Counted from the first letter of the stretch, positions 26,768 through 38,258 are shown. The stretch: DNA of 64,000 nt from Gossypium raimondii (GCF_025698545.1 NC_068571.1:33823733-33887732), one strand, 5' to 3'. A program made the numbers and translations. The notes: generated by a model from the letters alone, not told the origin.

Positions 26768-29260
26768 TTGAATGAAATCCATGTAATATTTGTAATTTTT
26801 CCCAGGGTCATTCATTTTCGGATATAGTTAGTGATGTGAATATGATTGTGACTAATATGCTATCTAGCATTTTGTAAAGTTTGGGTGGGCTAGAAAATTG
26901 GAAAACATATTAGTTGGTAGCTGGAAGGTTGAAATGAGCTGACTAGCATTTTTGTACAATGCATTTCTAATGAGAAAATTTTGTTGACATGATTGTTCTA
27001 TCTCCTTGACTGAAACACCTAAAGCTGAAGCAGTTTGAATTAAGTAATTAGCAGTATTTGTGAAAATTTGGGTGATCAAGTTCAACATTGCTTAAAGGTC
27101 ATAATGCTTGGCACTGGTTAAATGTAATATTGGAGGGCATGTTAGACTGGATTGTGGAGTCCCAACGCCCAACGAAGGGAAATTAAAAAGCATGCTAATT
27201 AATGGTTTCAAAGGAATCTAGGTGGCGTCACATGCAAAGCCAAATTCAAGGCAAGGAGGATGTGAATAGTGCCTGTCTGAAACTCAACTGTAGCCAAAAC
27301 TATGTCTTGTGGAATGGTTTTATTTATGGCGTTACTACCTAAGGTTACCAAAAAGCTTAAACTAATCCATCCCCTTTTTGCATTAACAAATTCCCTGGTT
27401 TTGTTGTGGTTTCAATGTTTTGACTGCAGAAATCCTCTGTTTTCATGGGCTCTTCTTTTTCCAATTTCAATTCATATTTTTAGTGGGTGGAGTTTGATGT
27501 ATTCAATCCTTGTTTAACAATGGAGGTATGTCTTTGTGATAGTTGACTATTGGATGGGTAAGCTGAACCAAACCATCATCATTACTAATTTGCGATTTCA
27601 ATCCAAATTTACTATTTTCAATTTGTTTTCGTGTGATTTAAATTTCTTTTAACTTTAACGCCATGAGCTTACACGTCATGAAGTTGAATTTAACCGTGCA
27701 CAACCTCTTTAATTTTTTATTCAAACATTATAAACTACTTCCACACTATGAATTTGCCAAGATTATTGGAAATAAAATCTAAATTAGAAACAATAATATC
27801 GGACTTGTTGATGTAGTCAGATCGGAGCTTACTTAGGGCACCCTAAGTTTAACTCCAATAAAATTGATTTAACAAGCAAATAAGTTGGTTGAATTTTCCT
27901 TAATGCTTATAATAGTAATTTTTTTTTAGTTTCCTAAAATATATAGGTGGTAATTATAGTGCGAACTTTAATGGTATGATTTCAATGTGATCCAAAATAA
28001 TTTTTAGTTATTAAATATGTCAACTCAATACTTACTAATTACTCAACGAGTCACCCATTATCATTTTACATTGAAAACTGAGTTTTGACCTAAATCATTA
28101 AATATATATTAAGTACATCTTTTTTTTTGATTTACTGGCATCTTTTCGTTTCTTTCCTTTTCTTTCTCAAAATGTTAGTTTTTTTTCAAACTTCTTAAAG
28201 TCAACTTCATCTATTTAGTTATTTTAAAATCAACATAAATAACTTGTAATATGTTATATTTTAACAAAAAATTATTTAACACGATTGATGTTATATCATA
28301 ATTTTTTATAATTTTATACTAACAACTAACAATAACAAATATTACTTTTATTGAAAATATACTTAAAAGATTTCATTACAATAAAATTTTACTTAATATA
28401 TAATAAACTAATAATTTATATTGACATCAATGGTTTTGGAATTGAACCAATAGTCAAATTGGCAATATTAGCAATGCTCTAAATTTGTCCTTTAGAGGTC
28501 GAGAGACCAATGATTAATTCTATTTTTGAACATCACCACCTACTTGCTCTAATAACGAGATTGAAATAGTTATTTCATCGATCTAAATCAGTGTTTTCAA
28601 GACTAAACTTGAAATTGATTGTGGTATTAGTCCAAAGATAGGGGTTGAACCGATTAACCCGTGAACCAATACAGACCAATTGAGCAAAGCTAAAAAAACC
28701 CAATTGAACTAATTTTTTTCTCTATTTTGAATTTTTTGTTTTTATGGATTTTTAATAATTTATTTAATCAAACCAGATGAATTGATCAAATTGGGAACTG
28801 GTGGCTTGACTAGTTCGACCACCAATCTAATTCCGAAGAATGAAAAAAAGAATATATATATAAAATAAAAAATAATACTTTTTTGTCTTTTTTTTGCACA
28901 TGTCAATTTTTAATTAGTTTTTTTAAATAGATATAATGGTTCAACTAATGACTGGACTAATAGAGGTATCAATTTAAAAAGAAAAGACTTGTGACAACAA
29001 AAAAAATGTTTGTACCAAAATGGAAAAATTGTATAGTTTAAATACCAAATTGCAGGTTAATCCTCTTTTGAAATATACTCAACGGTTTGACTAACGATGG
29101 TGTCAATTTTAAAAAAAAATGTAATTTAAGTACCATTTGTGATAAAAATTTAAATATCAATATTAAAAAATAGTATAGTTTAGATAAGAATTTATAGTTT
29201 AAGCCTATAATAAAAATACAAGCTTAAAAGTTAAGCTTGTTTAGTTTCAGCTTCTAAAAC
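26768..29260. other. Intergenic region after MSH6
   Basis: MSH6 3' UTR, then AT-rich repeat-like sequence. A stretch near 28600-28850 (TTGAACCGATTAACCCGTG; CTAGTTCGACCACCAATC) looks like a decayed MITE, but I could not fix its ends. No gene supported. Confidence 0.55.
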
Positions 29261-29500
29261 CACTAACATATGCGACCGTTAGAGATTTTCAAAATAATTT
29301 TAAATGTTAAAAGAATTTAAAATATAAAATATAAAAAAATATTTATATGTCTCATTTAAAGACCATTAACACGAGGCACAGCTTTAGAGATTTTCAAAAT
29401 AATTTTAAATGGTAAAATATTTATATACCTCCTTAAAACACCACTAACATGGGAAAGATTTTAGAAGTTTTCAAAATATTTTTAAATATTAAAATTAAAA
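29261..29500. repeat. Degenerate tandem repeat, about three units
   Basis: The block CACTAACATnnG ... TTAGAGATTTTCAAAATAAT recurs near 29261, 29367 and 29441, each followed by an A/T-rich TTTAAATnnTAAAA run. Units vary between about 75 and 105 bp. Confidence 0.5.
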
Positions 29501-30590
29501 ATAAAAATAAGTAAATTTTTATTCAATTTTCAAGTAAGAGAAAATGAAAGGAAAATTTCATTAAAGCTTCTTTTGAAATAAAAGGAATTTATAACAAGTT
29601 ATTTTAAAGATAAATAAAGATGGTATGAAATTGTAATTCTATTGGGGTGTACTTATGTTCCTATTGCACTATCAGATTTAAATGTTCCAGAGTAGATTTT
29701 GTTTTCTAAATTCAATTTCAGTAGATGCTAAACATAAGTAAGTGGAGAATAGAAAGGAAGGATAAATGAGGGAACAAATAATTATAAGGAGTATTCTTCG
29801 ACACAAGAAAAGGGTGTGTAAAATTCCTTTTCTTGTGTCGAAATAATAACAATTCCAAGACCCGTTCGTCAAAGATTTCTATTCTTAGTTTTGATTTTTC
29901 CAGATTTTCTAGAACCCTTTATTTTTTCGATTTACTTATAATAGAATAAGTAATAAGTATAAAATAAGTCGAAATAAGTATAATAACCAAAAAAAGAGAA
30001 GGGATCCTTACCGATTTTTTGATAAAATAGAATCAAGGCGATAAACTTATAAAATAATTTGAAACTTTGATGAAAATACTAAAATAAATCGAGTAAGGTT
30101 AGACTAGTTTAGAAAAGTTTGATTGATATATGATTGATAGAAGAAAAAAAATTAAATATATATTGTATTGTGTCACCCAATTGAGTGATTCCTTTTTTTC
30201 TTCTAACCTTGAAAGTATCGATAGATACTATCAAAGAGCAAATGCTATGAATCAATTAATTGAAATTGAGTTCATTTTTCAAAAAAATCATTGGAAAAAG
30301 TGATCTATTTGTTGTCATTTATACGACCAAAATATTATGATCATGATCATTAAGAATTCAACGGGACCCTGCCTCGCGAATCAGACAAAGAAAGAGGAGG
30401 TGGGCCCCATTGAGTTCTTACACTTTCATGCCTATAACTTAGTTCGTCCTGGAATCGGGTAACTTTTTTCTTACATATGGAACCATTCATATATGTGGGG
30501 ATAACATATAGATTTATTTTAAACATATAGAATATAAATTTATTTTATAAGTATCCGTTTGTATCCATTTGGTTCAATTGACTTTTGCTT

Positions 30591-30625
30591 GAGCCAGATG
30601 ATGAAAATTTATCATGTCCGGTTCC
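30591..30625 (+). other. Group II intron domain V relic (petD intron)
   Basis: GAGCC pairs with the final GGTTC, enclosing ATGAT and ATCAT arms around a GAAA loop, the characteristic 34-nt hairpin of plastid group II introns. It lies about 40 bp before petD exon 2, as in plastomes. It is a passenger in nuclear DNA with no expected splicing role. Confidence 0.7.
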
Positions 30626-30662
30626 TTTGAGGGATGGATCTAGAAAAATTCACCTATTCTAA

Positions 30663-31134
30663 TAACAAAAAAACCTGACTTGAACGATCCTATATTAAGA
30701 GCTAAATTAGCTAAATGTATGGGTCATAATTATTATGGGGAACCTGCCCCAATGATCTTTTATATATTTTTCCAGAAGTAATTCTTGGTACCATTGCTTG
30801 TAACGTGGGCTTAGCAATTCTAGAACCTTCAATGATTGCTGAACCCGCGGATCCATTTGCTACTCCTTTGGAAATATCACATGAATGTCATTTCTTTCTT
30901 GTATTTCAAATACTTCGTACAATACCTAACAAGTTATTGGGTGTTCTTTTAATGGTTTCAGTACCCGCAGGATTATTAACAGTACCATTTTTGGAAAATG
31001 TTAATAAATTCCAAAATCCATTTTGTCGTCCAGTAGCGACAACCGTTTTTTTGATTGGTACTGCAGTAGCCCTTTGGTTGGGTATTGGAGCAACATTACT
31101 GATTGATAAATCCCTAACTTTAGGTCTTTTTTAA
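30663..31134 (+). pseudogene. petD: petD exon 2 (cytochrome b6f subunit IV), nuclear pseudogene
   Basis: The frame opens [16 protein letters not shown], continues GHNYYGEPA, then loses 4 bp near 30748 (ATGG of the usual Ala-Trp-Pro codons). It resumes as [39 protein letters not shown] and ends [17 protein letters not shown], with the normal stop. A conserved segment is altered ([10 protein letters not shown]). Exon 1 and the rest of the intron are not recognised. Plastid petD encodes subunit IV of the thylakoid b6f complex. This copy cannot. Confidence 0.93.
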
Positions 31135-31310
31135 ATTGAATCAATTAAAAAAAATCATGTTGTGCGTATTTAGGGAGTAGTCACTTGAAAGTCAAAGTGA
31201 ATTCTCCTTAGATACATTTATTCAATTTTGGTCCGAATCTATGGATTGTGCTGAAGGTTCAAAATCCATTGGATTAAAAATTTTGATAAATCAATTTCGA
31301 AATGTTTTTT

Positions 31311-31706
31311 CTACTTCTTTTCTAGAATGCCCAATATTTGTTTTACATATTTGCGAAAGTGTTCAATTTTCATAAAGTCTTCTCGACTGTTATTCAAAAG
31401 GTCCAATAATGTATTTATATTGGACTTTTTGAGACAATTATAGATCCTGGAAGGCAATTTTGATTGGTCAATAAAAATAGATTTCAATGCTATTTCTTTT
31501 TTCTTTTTTGTTAGTTTAACTAATCTATCATGAAACGGAAAAAAAAGGTAAAGTAACATCGTGTTGATTGTTTTCTAAATGTAAGTTTTCTTCTTCCGCA
31601 TGTAGAAAAGGAATAAATAAATCAATCAAATTGCGAGAGGTTTCATGAAGTGCTTCTTTCGGAGTTAAACTACCATTTGTCCATATTTCTAGAAAAAGTA
31701 TTTCCT
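31311..31706 (-). pseudogene. rpoA: rpoA C-terminal part (plastid RNA polymerase alpha), nuclear pseudogene
   Basis: The minus-strand frame from 31706 reads [20 protein letters not shown] and [20 protein letters not shown]. From 31559 it continues [40 protein letters not shown] and [11 protein letters not shown] with a normal stop. The KIEHFRKY segment is altered relative to the family. The N-terminal two thirds are absent, cut at the insert edge. The strand opposite to petD matches plastome order. Confidence 0.9.
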
Positions 31707-32164
31707 ATAATTTTATGTTATTTTTATCTATTTTCGATAATAGAATGATAAATAAAATTTTCTGATTTTTAATATTTTTAGTTAAATTTAAATTTTTTAA
31801 ACAAGAAAAAACTGAAATGAAAGTGGAAAAATTTTATTTATTCTTCTCCTATTATTCGTTGTTAAGAGTAATAGTATCAAAGTTGGGTGATTCAAACAAC
31901 GTAAGATACCAAGTCATAGTTGAATTACTCCCGAAGACAGCAAGCCTGAACCACAAAACAAAGGCTAGTTTCAAAGTCAAAGACTCCCACATTCCAATAG
32001 GTAAACGCTGCACGTATTAAACACGCTGCAACTGGCTGCGCTCTCTACAACTAGCTAGCAGCGTCTTCTCCACTTTGTTCGTTTCCCTTTACGTGTCGTC
32101 TTTCTCCCATAATTTTACCACTGATTCTTTTTGTGGGCACTTTGACTCTGCTTCCGTCTCTTCC
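31707..32164. other. Upstream region of the first DUF4228 gene
   Basis: Unique sequence between the plastid insert edge and the TATA box. The insert edge lies only about 460 bp upstream of the TATA box, so it borders this promoter. No other gene is seen. Confidence 0.55.
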
Positions 32165-32206
32165 TATATATACCAAATCACCCTCCACCCTCCACCCTCC
32201 ACCCTC
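32165..32206 (+). promoter_or_regulatory. TATA box and CACCCTC repeat before DUF4228 gene 1
   Basis: TATATATA lies at 32165-32172, about 150 bp before the start codon. Directly after it are four perfect 7-bp units of CACCCTC (32179-32206), then CT-rich leader. The predicted transcription start (about 32195-32200) falls within or at the end of the repeat. Confidence 0.55.
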
Positions 32207-32316
32207 CACTCACTACTCTCAACTCTCATATTTCACACCCTTTACCAAATACCACTTTGATTCTTTTACATATTCTTCTTCAGTTAAACGTAAAGCCAAA
32301 CAATTTCAACTTGAAC

Positions 32317-32763
32317 ATGGGGAACTGCACATCTAGCTGTTTTATCCAGGTTTCGGACATGGCCAAAGTAATCGATGCTCAAGGGAAGCTGAGGAAAGTG
32401 AAGCTCCCTGTGAAGGCAGCAGAGATCATGCTCGACGAACCTGGTCGCGTCATCTCTCCCGTGGAAGAGCTGAAACGAACTCGCTGCGTCGTCCCAATGC
32501 GAGCTGACGATGAACTGCTGGCGGCTAAAGCTTACGTTTTGGTTCCTATACAAAGGGTGAACTGCAAAGTTACGGATGTGGATGTGGCGATCATAGAAGC
32601 TGCTTGTAGCGGAAAGAAAAGGGCAAAAAGTGGTGCTAAGGTTTTGCCTGAGTTGAGAGAGGAAGAGAGGCAAGTAGATCCGGTTTTGGCTGTCCCTGGG
32701 TGCCGGAAAGGGAATTACAGGCCCTGGACTCCTGTTTTGGAACCAATTTCTGAAGTGCTCTGA
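32317..32763 (+). CDS. DUF4228/PADRE domain protein 1 (148 aa)
   Basis: Intronless. The start at 32317 gives MGNCTSSCFI, a good N-myristoylation context with palmitoylatable Cys. The in-frame upstream ATG at 32257 lies in the leader and would bury the Gly2 signal. The PADRE core runs KVIDAQGKLRKVKLPVKAAE, IMLDEPGRVISPVEELK, DDELLAAKAYVLVPIQRV. The C-terminal motif NYRPWTPVLEPISE is shared by the family. The middle is basic and probably disordered. PADRE genes are reported as pathogen- and abiotic-stress-responsive, with unknown biochemistry. A second family member lies 4.9 kb downstream on the same strand. No defect seen. Confidence 0.9.
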   Translation: MGNCTSSCFIQVSDMAKVIDAQGKLRKVKLPVKAAEIMLDEPGRVISPVEELKRTRCVVPMRADDELLAAKAYVLVPIQRVNCKVTDVDVAIIEAACSGKKRAKSGAKVLPELREEERQVDPVLAVPGCRKGNYRPWTPVLEPISEVL

Positions 32764-33282
32764 GAAGCCATGCTCGTGCTTTTTGTTGGGTTAGGCTTCC
32801 TTCATCAGATTTCCCAAATTCATTGTTCAAAAGTTGGGAGATTTTAAATATACTTGAACCTGTAATTTTGTGGTAGAAGAAATCTAGGACCAATTCTTTC
32901 ATGTAATCACTGTTTTTCTTTTAATCCTTGTAGCCTCTCAAGTTTGGTTATGAAAGTAATACAATACTGATATCCACAAATAAATCTCATTAGGATAAAT
33001 TGAGACGTCGTCTCCTTTACAGCTACCCTACCCTAGATGATGGGAGCACCATTCTAAGGGCAACCAGATAAATTTCAGCTCCTTCTCCCCCAACAACATG
33101 GGACATAGATTCTTCTTTCTTATTCTCTCTTTACTCTTCCTCTATATTTGGTCACTCCGACCGACTAACCAGTGGCTCTTAATCCGTCGGGTGGACCACC
33201 TATAACCACCGCCTCCCATTTTGTGTATCAACAGAATTAATCTCCAAAATCAGATGGAAACATGAAATCCTTTCCAAAAGTT
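32764..33282. other. 3' flank of DUF4228 gene 1
   Basis: Likely 3' UTR (ATTTCATGTAATC region) and spacer. No open frame is supported. Confidence 0.6.
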
Positions 33283-33530
33283 AAGATCACTCTCGTTTAT
33301 TTTCTTTTCCTCCTCGTTTATGGCATACCTACTTGCCATTCTCTAATCCATATATAAATATTGGCTCCATGGTGTGGCGAGCCATATATGCGAGCTATGA
33401 AAGCTAAAGATCACTCTCGTTTATTTTCTTTTCCTCCTCGTTTATGGCATACCTACTTGCCATTCTCTAATCCATATATAAATATTGGCTCCATGGTGTG
33501 GCGAGCTATATATGCGAGCTATGAAAGCTA
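33283..33530. repeat. Two-copy 124-bp tandem duplication
   Basis: Copy 1 is 33283-33406 and copy 2 is 33407-33530. Both start AAGATCACTCTCGTTTATTT and end GCGAGCTATGAAAGCTA. I see one difference (GAGCCATAT versus GAGCTATAT), so the duplication is recent. Confidence 0.9.
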
Positions 33531-34949
33531 CGCATATATACTGGCTTTGTGCGAGCTATATATGCATAATTGACCCCTTTCTTTGGCTCATTGTGCGAGC
33601 TAGGCATTGGTTCATGTGATTAGTCTTAGCTTTTTTGACGAGCTATATATTGCACATATATATTATATGTATGTGAGTTGCACACTATACTATATATATA
33701 CACTTAGCTGTTATAAGACATGTGTATATGTATACATACATGCATGTATCGGTTCATGTGCTCTCACTTAATATATATGGGAATTGCACAACTCGCAAAT
33801 ATGAATCTTGCCCTTTCACCACGTGTTAGATAGTAATATTAAATTTAGACACCTCACCATGTTTTATATGAAAACATTATACCTTAGCATGTGGCATGTA
33901 AATATCATTGGCAAAGTGCGTAGTCTATATTGGTGAGCTACAACTGTACTAGGTATGTACATTGGCGACGTTTATTCTTACTATTCTTGGTGACTTAGTA
34001 AAGGAGCATACCTCAATAATTCTTATAATTGGCAGTATCTCACCAAGTTGCTTAGAAAACTCTCATCGATCCGATTACCTTTTACAATTCTTCGCCATTT
34101 AGTACCCATGCACACTTGCTATATCACATGGTAATGTTGCAAGTGCCCCATATATATAACTTGTACGGATATTAGTTCCTTATAGCCCGCGTGAGCATTC
34201 CAACTCTTGTATAACAACTCACCAGATTTCTACATTTGTTACAACTCGTCGTCAAATTGTTTCAAAGCACCTTGCCAATTGGCTCTTTAGTCGCGTAAAA
34301 CATCGCCAGTTTGCATGAAACTGTATATAGCTCATAATATATATTACATATATTAGCTTATGTTTTTTTAACTTATGCAAGCCCCTGTATATTTTTATAC
34401 GAGCCCATGTAAGCTTGCCAAATGCTTGTGACTAGTCGTGTATATATATGCCAAATGCATATTGCAAGCTCATATATTACATCTTGCTAATATATACATG
34501 CCTATATATGTTACCTCGCCCATATCGCATACATATATACATCACCTCGCTAAAGTTGTATATTTATTTATTTATTTGTGATGCTTACAATTCTCGGTGG
34601 TTTATATTATGTAGCTCGGCAATCTTAGATCTTCATACACACCTCGCTAAGTTCCGACAATGTGTCTTGAAGCAAGTTAGCGAGCGCCCTTTTGCTTTTT
34701 CAGGCAAGTAAGGATAAAATGTATAATTATATATCATAAACAATTACTGATGCTTTTCTCAAGTTCCTCAAGGATAATTTTGTGTGACCTAAAGTATCGT
34801 GCATAAGTTTCCCGGGGATCAGTTTTGCATGACCTAAAGTATTGTAAAATGTACCTCATCGACAAACACTCACGGTAATCGTGAAACTTTTTAATCATAT
34901 AGCCCAACGAAAGGTATGTTTTTATTATAAAAATTAGTGATGTACCTCT
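33531..34949. other. AT-rich region with recurrent GAGCTATATATG words
   Basis: Non-coding. The words GCGAGCTATATATG and CTCGCTAAG recur irregularly, and there are alternating purine-pyrimidine runs (near 33720-33760). It merges into the tandem array to the right and may be its most decayed part. No gene supported. Confidence 0.5.
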
Positions 34950-35745
34950 TTTGAGTTTATACCTTTTCAAGTATATCTCATTAAGTTTTAAGCTTATATC
35001 TCCCATGTATAGCTACTTAAATTTTAAGCTTACACCATCCTAGGTACAATTCAGTAAATTTTGAGTTTACATTTTTCAGTGTGCAACTCATTAGATTTTG
35101 AGCTTACACCTCTCCAGGTACAACTCCAATTTTGAGCTTACATCTTCTAAGGCACAAATTACTAAATTTTGAGCTTACATCTTCCTAGGTATAATTCATT
35201 AAATTTTTAGCTCACACCTTCCTAAATACAAGTCCCTAAAATTTGAGCTCACACCTTTTCAGGTACATCTCACTAAGTTTTTAGTTTACACCTCAAGTAC
35301 AACTCCTTAAAAATTGAGCTCGTACCTTCTCAAGTATAACTCACTAAATTTTGAGTTTATACCTTCTCAGAGTCTACTCACTAAATTTTGAGCATAGCTC
35401 CTTAAATTTTGTGCATACACCTTTCCAAGTATAACTCACTAAGTTTTGAGCTTACACCTCCTCAGGTATAGCTCCCTAATTTTTAAGCTCATGCCTTCGC
35501 GTGAACTCTTGAGCTTACACATTCCTAAGTACAACTCACTAATTTTCGAGTTTATACCTTTTCAGCTACAACTCTTTAAATTTTTAAGCTCATATTTTCA
35601 TATGTATTGCTCTCTAAATTTTTAGGTTGCATCTTCCCAAGTACAACTCACTAAGTTTTGAGTTGACATCTTTCCAGATACGACTCATCAAGTTTTGAGT
35701 ACAACTCTTTAATTTCTATGCTCGCATCTTTACAGCTCCAACTTT
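34950..35745. repeat. Degenerate minisatellite-like array, about 22 units of roughly 38 bp
   Basis: A unit close to TTTTGAGCTTACACCTTCC followed by AGGTACAACTCACTAAA recurs head to tail about 22 times, with substitutions and shortened units. The clearest copies lie at about 35090-35230 and 35420-35470. No coding capacity. I do not recognise the family. Confidence 0.8.
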
Positions 35746-36838
35746 GTGTATTAACAGATACAAAAAATGCAAGCTATTTTAGTTGGAAAATTAATTTGGG
35801 TAAAGCGTTTGCACCTTTTACTCTCTTTAACAAGCGCAAAAGATATAGAGCGTAGCTCAAATCATTTTATTAACACCTGGGAATAGTAAAATCAGATTAT
35901 CTTCAGCTTGACCTTTTACTTCTATTGTAAATGATGACCCTAATCCAAAATTCGATTAAAGTTGAATTAATCAACCTAATTCGGGTAAGAAAAGAAATTT
36001 CATTAAAACATACTGAATTAACCAATTGCTAGTTTTTTTTTATATGAATAACCAAATTAATTGAATTCACCGACTTTATATAATTATATTAAACTTATCC
36101 AAATCCATAATAAAATTTCTAAACCCAAACCATTATTCAAAACCCTAAACTTAGCCAAATATTCTGAACCCAAATCTATTAACATTTAAAAATAATAATA
36201 TTCATAATTTTCTGGGAAAAGAGTTCAATTATACATCCCTAGATGAGCCCATCACTAAATCCTCTAATTAATTAGACCTAAATACGAATGATCAAAACCA
36301 ATTTAGGCCCACAATTAAAGGTCACATAAAGATAAGAAAAAGCTCATAAAATTATCTTTGATTTACTTAATATCTTGTTTTATAAGATTTAATTTTCAAA
36401 ATAAACAAAATTTAAAATCCAACATGTATATACACACACATATATTCAAGAAAATCCATGTTTTGATTCAAACCAACTCAAAACACATTTTTTACAGTGA
36501 TGGAGAGATCATCTATATTTTATTTGGATAACAATTTCTTAGCATTTAATCTTTGGTCATTTTAGTAACATTTTCCAACGCCGATTTGGTACATATACCA
36601 TAACGTTCACGAAGTTAAGCTGTTGCTTTCACCCTTTACTTTCTTTATTTGCTGTTGAGTGTTGACATGTTTGTATTTTGCACTGATTATCCATTATTGT
36701 TTTTTATCCGACAAATTAAGGAATCACCACACCAGACCAATTGTCTACTTCACGTTAAACCCCCCTTGTCTTTATTTTAATCAAAAGTAAATGCCATTGC
36801 CTTTATATTTAAGATTTAAAAATAGAGTTCACTGGGTC
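35746..36838. other. AT-rich spacer
   Basis: Non-coding sequence without a supported gene or bounded repeat. Confidence 0.55.
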
Positions 36839-36950
36839 TTAGTTTGATTATTATCGGTATTGTTATCAGTGCAAGAGGACGTGAGTTTGAATTTATGAAG
36901 GGGTTATGCTTAGTTCTAAATATTGTATCAAAAAAGAAGACGAAGAAGAA
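36839..36950 (+). mobile_element. SINE-like element
   Basis: It contains TATCAGTGCAAGAGGACGTG, then GAGTTTGAATT (box B-like) and TTAGTTCTAAATATTGTATC, followed by an A-rich tail with GAAGA. The same tail type occurs at 5828-5850. Box A is weak. This fits a tRNA-derived SINE common in cotton, but the boundaries are approximate. Confidence 0.45.
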
Positions 36951-37658
36951 AATACGCGATACCTCCCCATCATTTCCCCCATGTTCTTAGAATTAGATAT
37001 GTAGCGGAATCAGTTCGACCAATTCAATATAGTTTAATATCACATAAATTTTAAAATTTTTATTTAAATTTAATTTTTTCAAAATAAGAATACGAATATA
37101 ATATTAATTAAACTATTAAAAAAAAAGAATATTTACTGTTTTTTACAGCCCTATCGGGGAAAAGCATAGAGAAATTGATATCCTCCCCTCACGTAATACA
37201 TAATTTATTAAAGCATGAAAATTGGGGTTAATAATAATATAGTTACGGTTGAACCGTTTCTTTGACTTTGTATTCACGTCAGATACGGTAGAGCTACACC
37301 AGGGGGGACCCCACATGCCTGTTGCAATCATCAACGTTGGATAAATCTTTGTTTATAATAAAATAAATCAACGATGCAGATGAAAAGAAAATGGCAGTCC
37401 CTCCAAAAAGCCAACGACCCCAAATTTATATGAATCTTCCACTAAGTCCACCATAAAATGGTTCACAAGATGGAGCCGTTTAACAAACACCTCCGTCTCC
37501 ATCTCCATCACATTCCTGCATAAAAATCCTTTCCCTCTTCTTAATCACACTCACATGAATCACAAACCCAAACATTTCTTTTAGATTTCTTTTCTTTTTT
37601 TATACCGTGATCGAAAGTCGCTTTTCAATTTCTTGTTTATCGGTATATCACGTTATAT
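36951..37658. other. Upstream region of DUF4228 gene 2
   Basis: Non-coding. A possible TATA-like CATAAAAATCC lies near 37518, about 140 bp before the start codon, followed by a pyrimidine-rich leader. No other feature is supported. Confidence 0.45.
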
Positions 37659-38258
37659 ATGGGTAACTACGTTACTGCTCTTGCATGTCCTCCGTCGGAT
37701 ACGGCCGGGAAGGTCATTCTTTGGGACGGGGCTGTGCAGGATTTTAGTTGGCCGTTGACGGCGGCGGAGCTGATGCTGGAGCATCCTCAACAGGTGGTGG
37801 TGGAGTTCCACGAGGCGGTGAACCAGAAGAGGCCGGTTCCGTTGCCAGCTGATCACAAGCTCGACGTGAAAAAGGTTTACGTAATGCTGCCCGTCAAACG
37901 AGGGAAGCCGACAACGTTGTCGTCCGAGGAAGCTCGTCGTGTGCTGTCGAGTGCGAGCTCGGTGTTGAGGTCGAAGTCGGTCTCACCGTCCTCCAAGTTT
38001 CTCCCTTTGTTCGCTAGGATATGCCCTGCGAATGATGTTCTAGAGATGGCACAAAAATTGCCGTTGCAGAAGAAGGAAAACGGTGGGGAGAAGCCGGAGG
38101 AGGTTCAATGTTTGACGGAGTTTTTGATGGAAACGGTGGAAGGTAGGCCGGAGTTTTTGAACAGGCAATATTCAGGGAAGGGATGGAAACCAAGCTTGGA
38201 TACTATAAAGGAGAAGAAGGTAGAGAGAAAAGTTAAGGTACCTCATTGGTTGTTTTAA
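37659..38258 (+). CDS. DUF4228/PADRE domain protein 2 (199 aa)
   Basis: Intronless. MGNYVTALACPP gives an N-myristoylation context. The PADRE core is DTAGKVILWDGAVQDFSWPL, TAAELMLEHPQQVVVEFHEA, PADHKLDVKKVYVMLPVKRG. A Ser-rich disordered stretch follows (LSSASSVLRSKSVSPSSKF), then QYSGKGWKPSLDTIKE, the counterpart of the C-terminal motif of the other copy. The two proteins share only the core layout, so this is not a recent duplicate of 32317-32763. Base composition is more G/C-rich than its surroundings, as usual for intronless plant genes. Family members are linked to stress responses, with no known catalytic activity. Confidence 0.92.
   Translation: MGNYVTALACPPSDTAGKVILWDGAVQDFSWPLTAAELMLEHPQQVVVEFHEAVNQKRPVPLPADHKLDVKKVYVMLPVKRGKPTTLSSEEARRVLSSASSVLRSKSVSPSSKFLPLFARICPANDVLEMAQKLPLQKKENGGEKPEEVQCLTEFLMETVEGRPEFLNRQYSGKGWKPSLDTIKEKKVERKVKVPHWLF

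Larger units (their letters stand above)
29640..31706. mobile_element. Nuclear plastid DNA insert (petD - rpoA)
   Basis: From about 30590 to 31706 the order and strands match plastid genomes: petD intron end, petD exon 2 forward, then rpoA on the opposite strand. Frameshifts and many substitutions show nuclear decay. The part from about 29640 also looks plastid-like, including a stem-loop (CGACACAAGAAAAGG paired with CCTTTTCTTGTGTCG at 29799-29840), but I cannot name its origin. The left boundary is therefore uncertain. The right boundary is sharp at about 31706, inside the rpoA frame. Confidence 0.85.

Noticed and set aside
30805-31134. Functional nuclear petD
   Set aside because: A 4-bp loss, altered conserved residues, absence of exon 1 and adjacent truncated rpoA show a plastid DNA pseudogene.
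34950-35745. CRISPR-like array
   Set aside because: The genome is eukaryotic; units are diverged and adjoin head to tail, with no unique spacers of fixed length.
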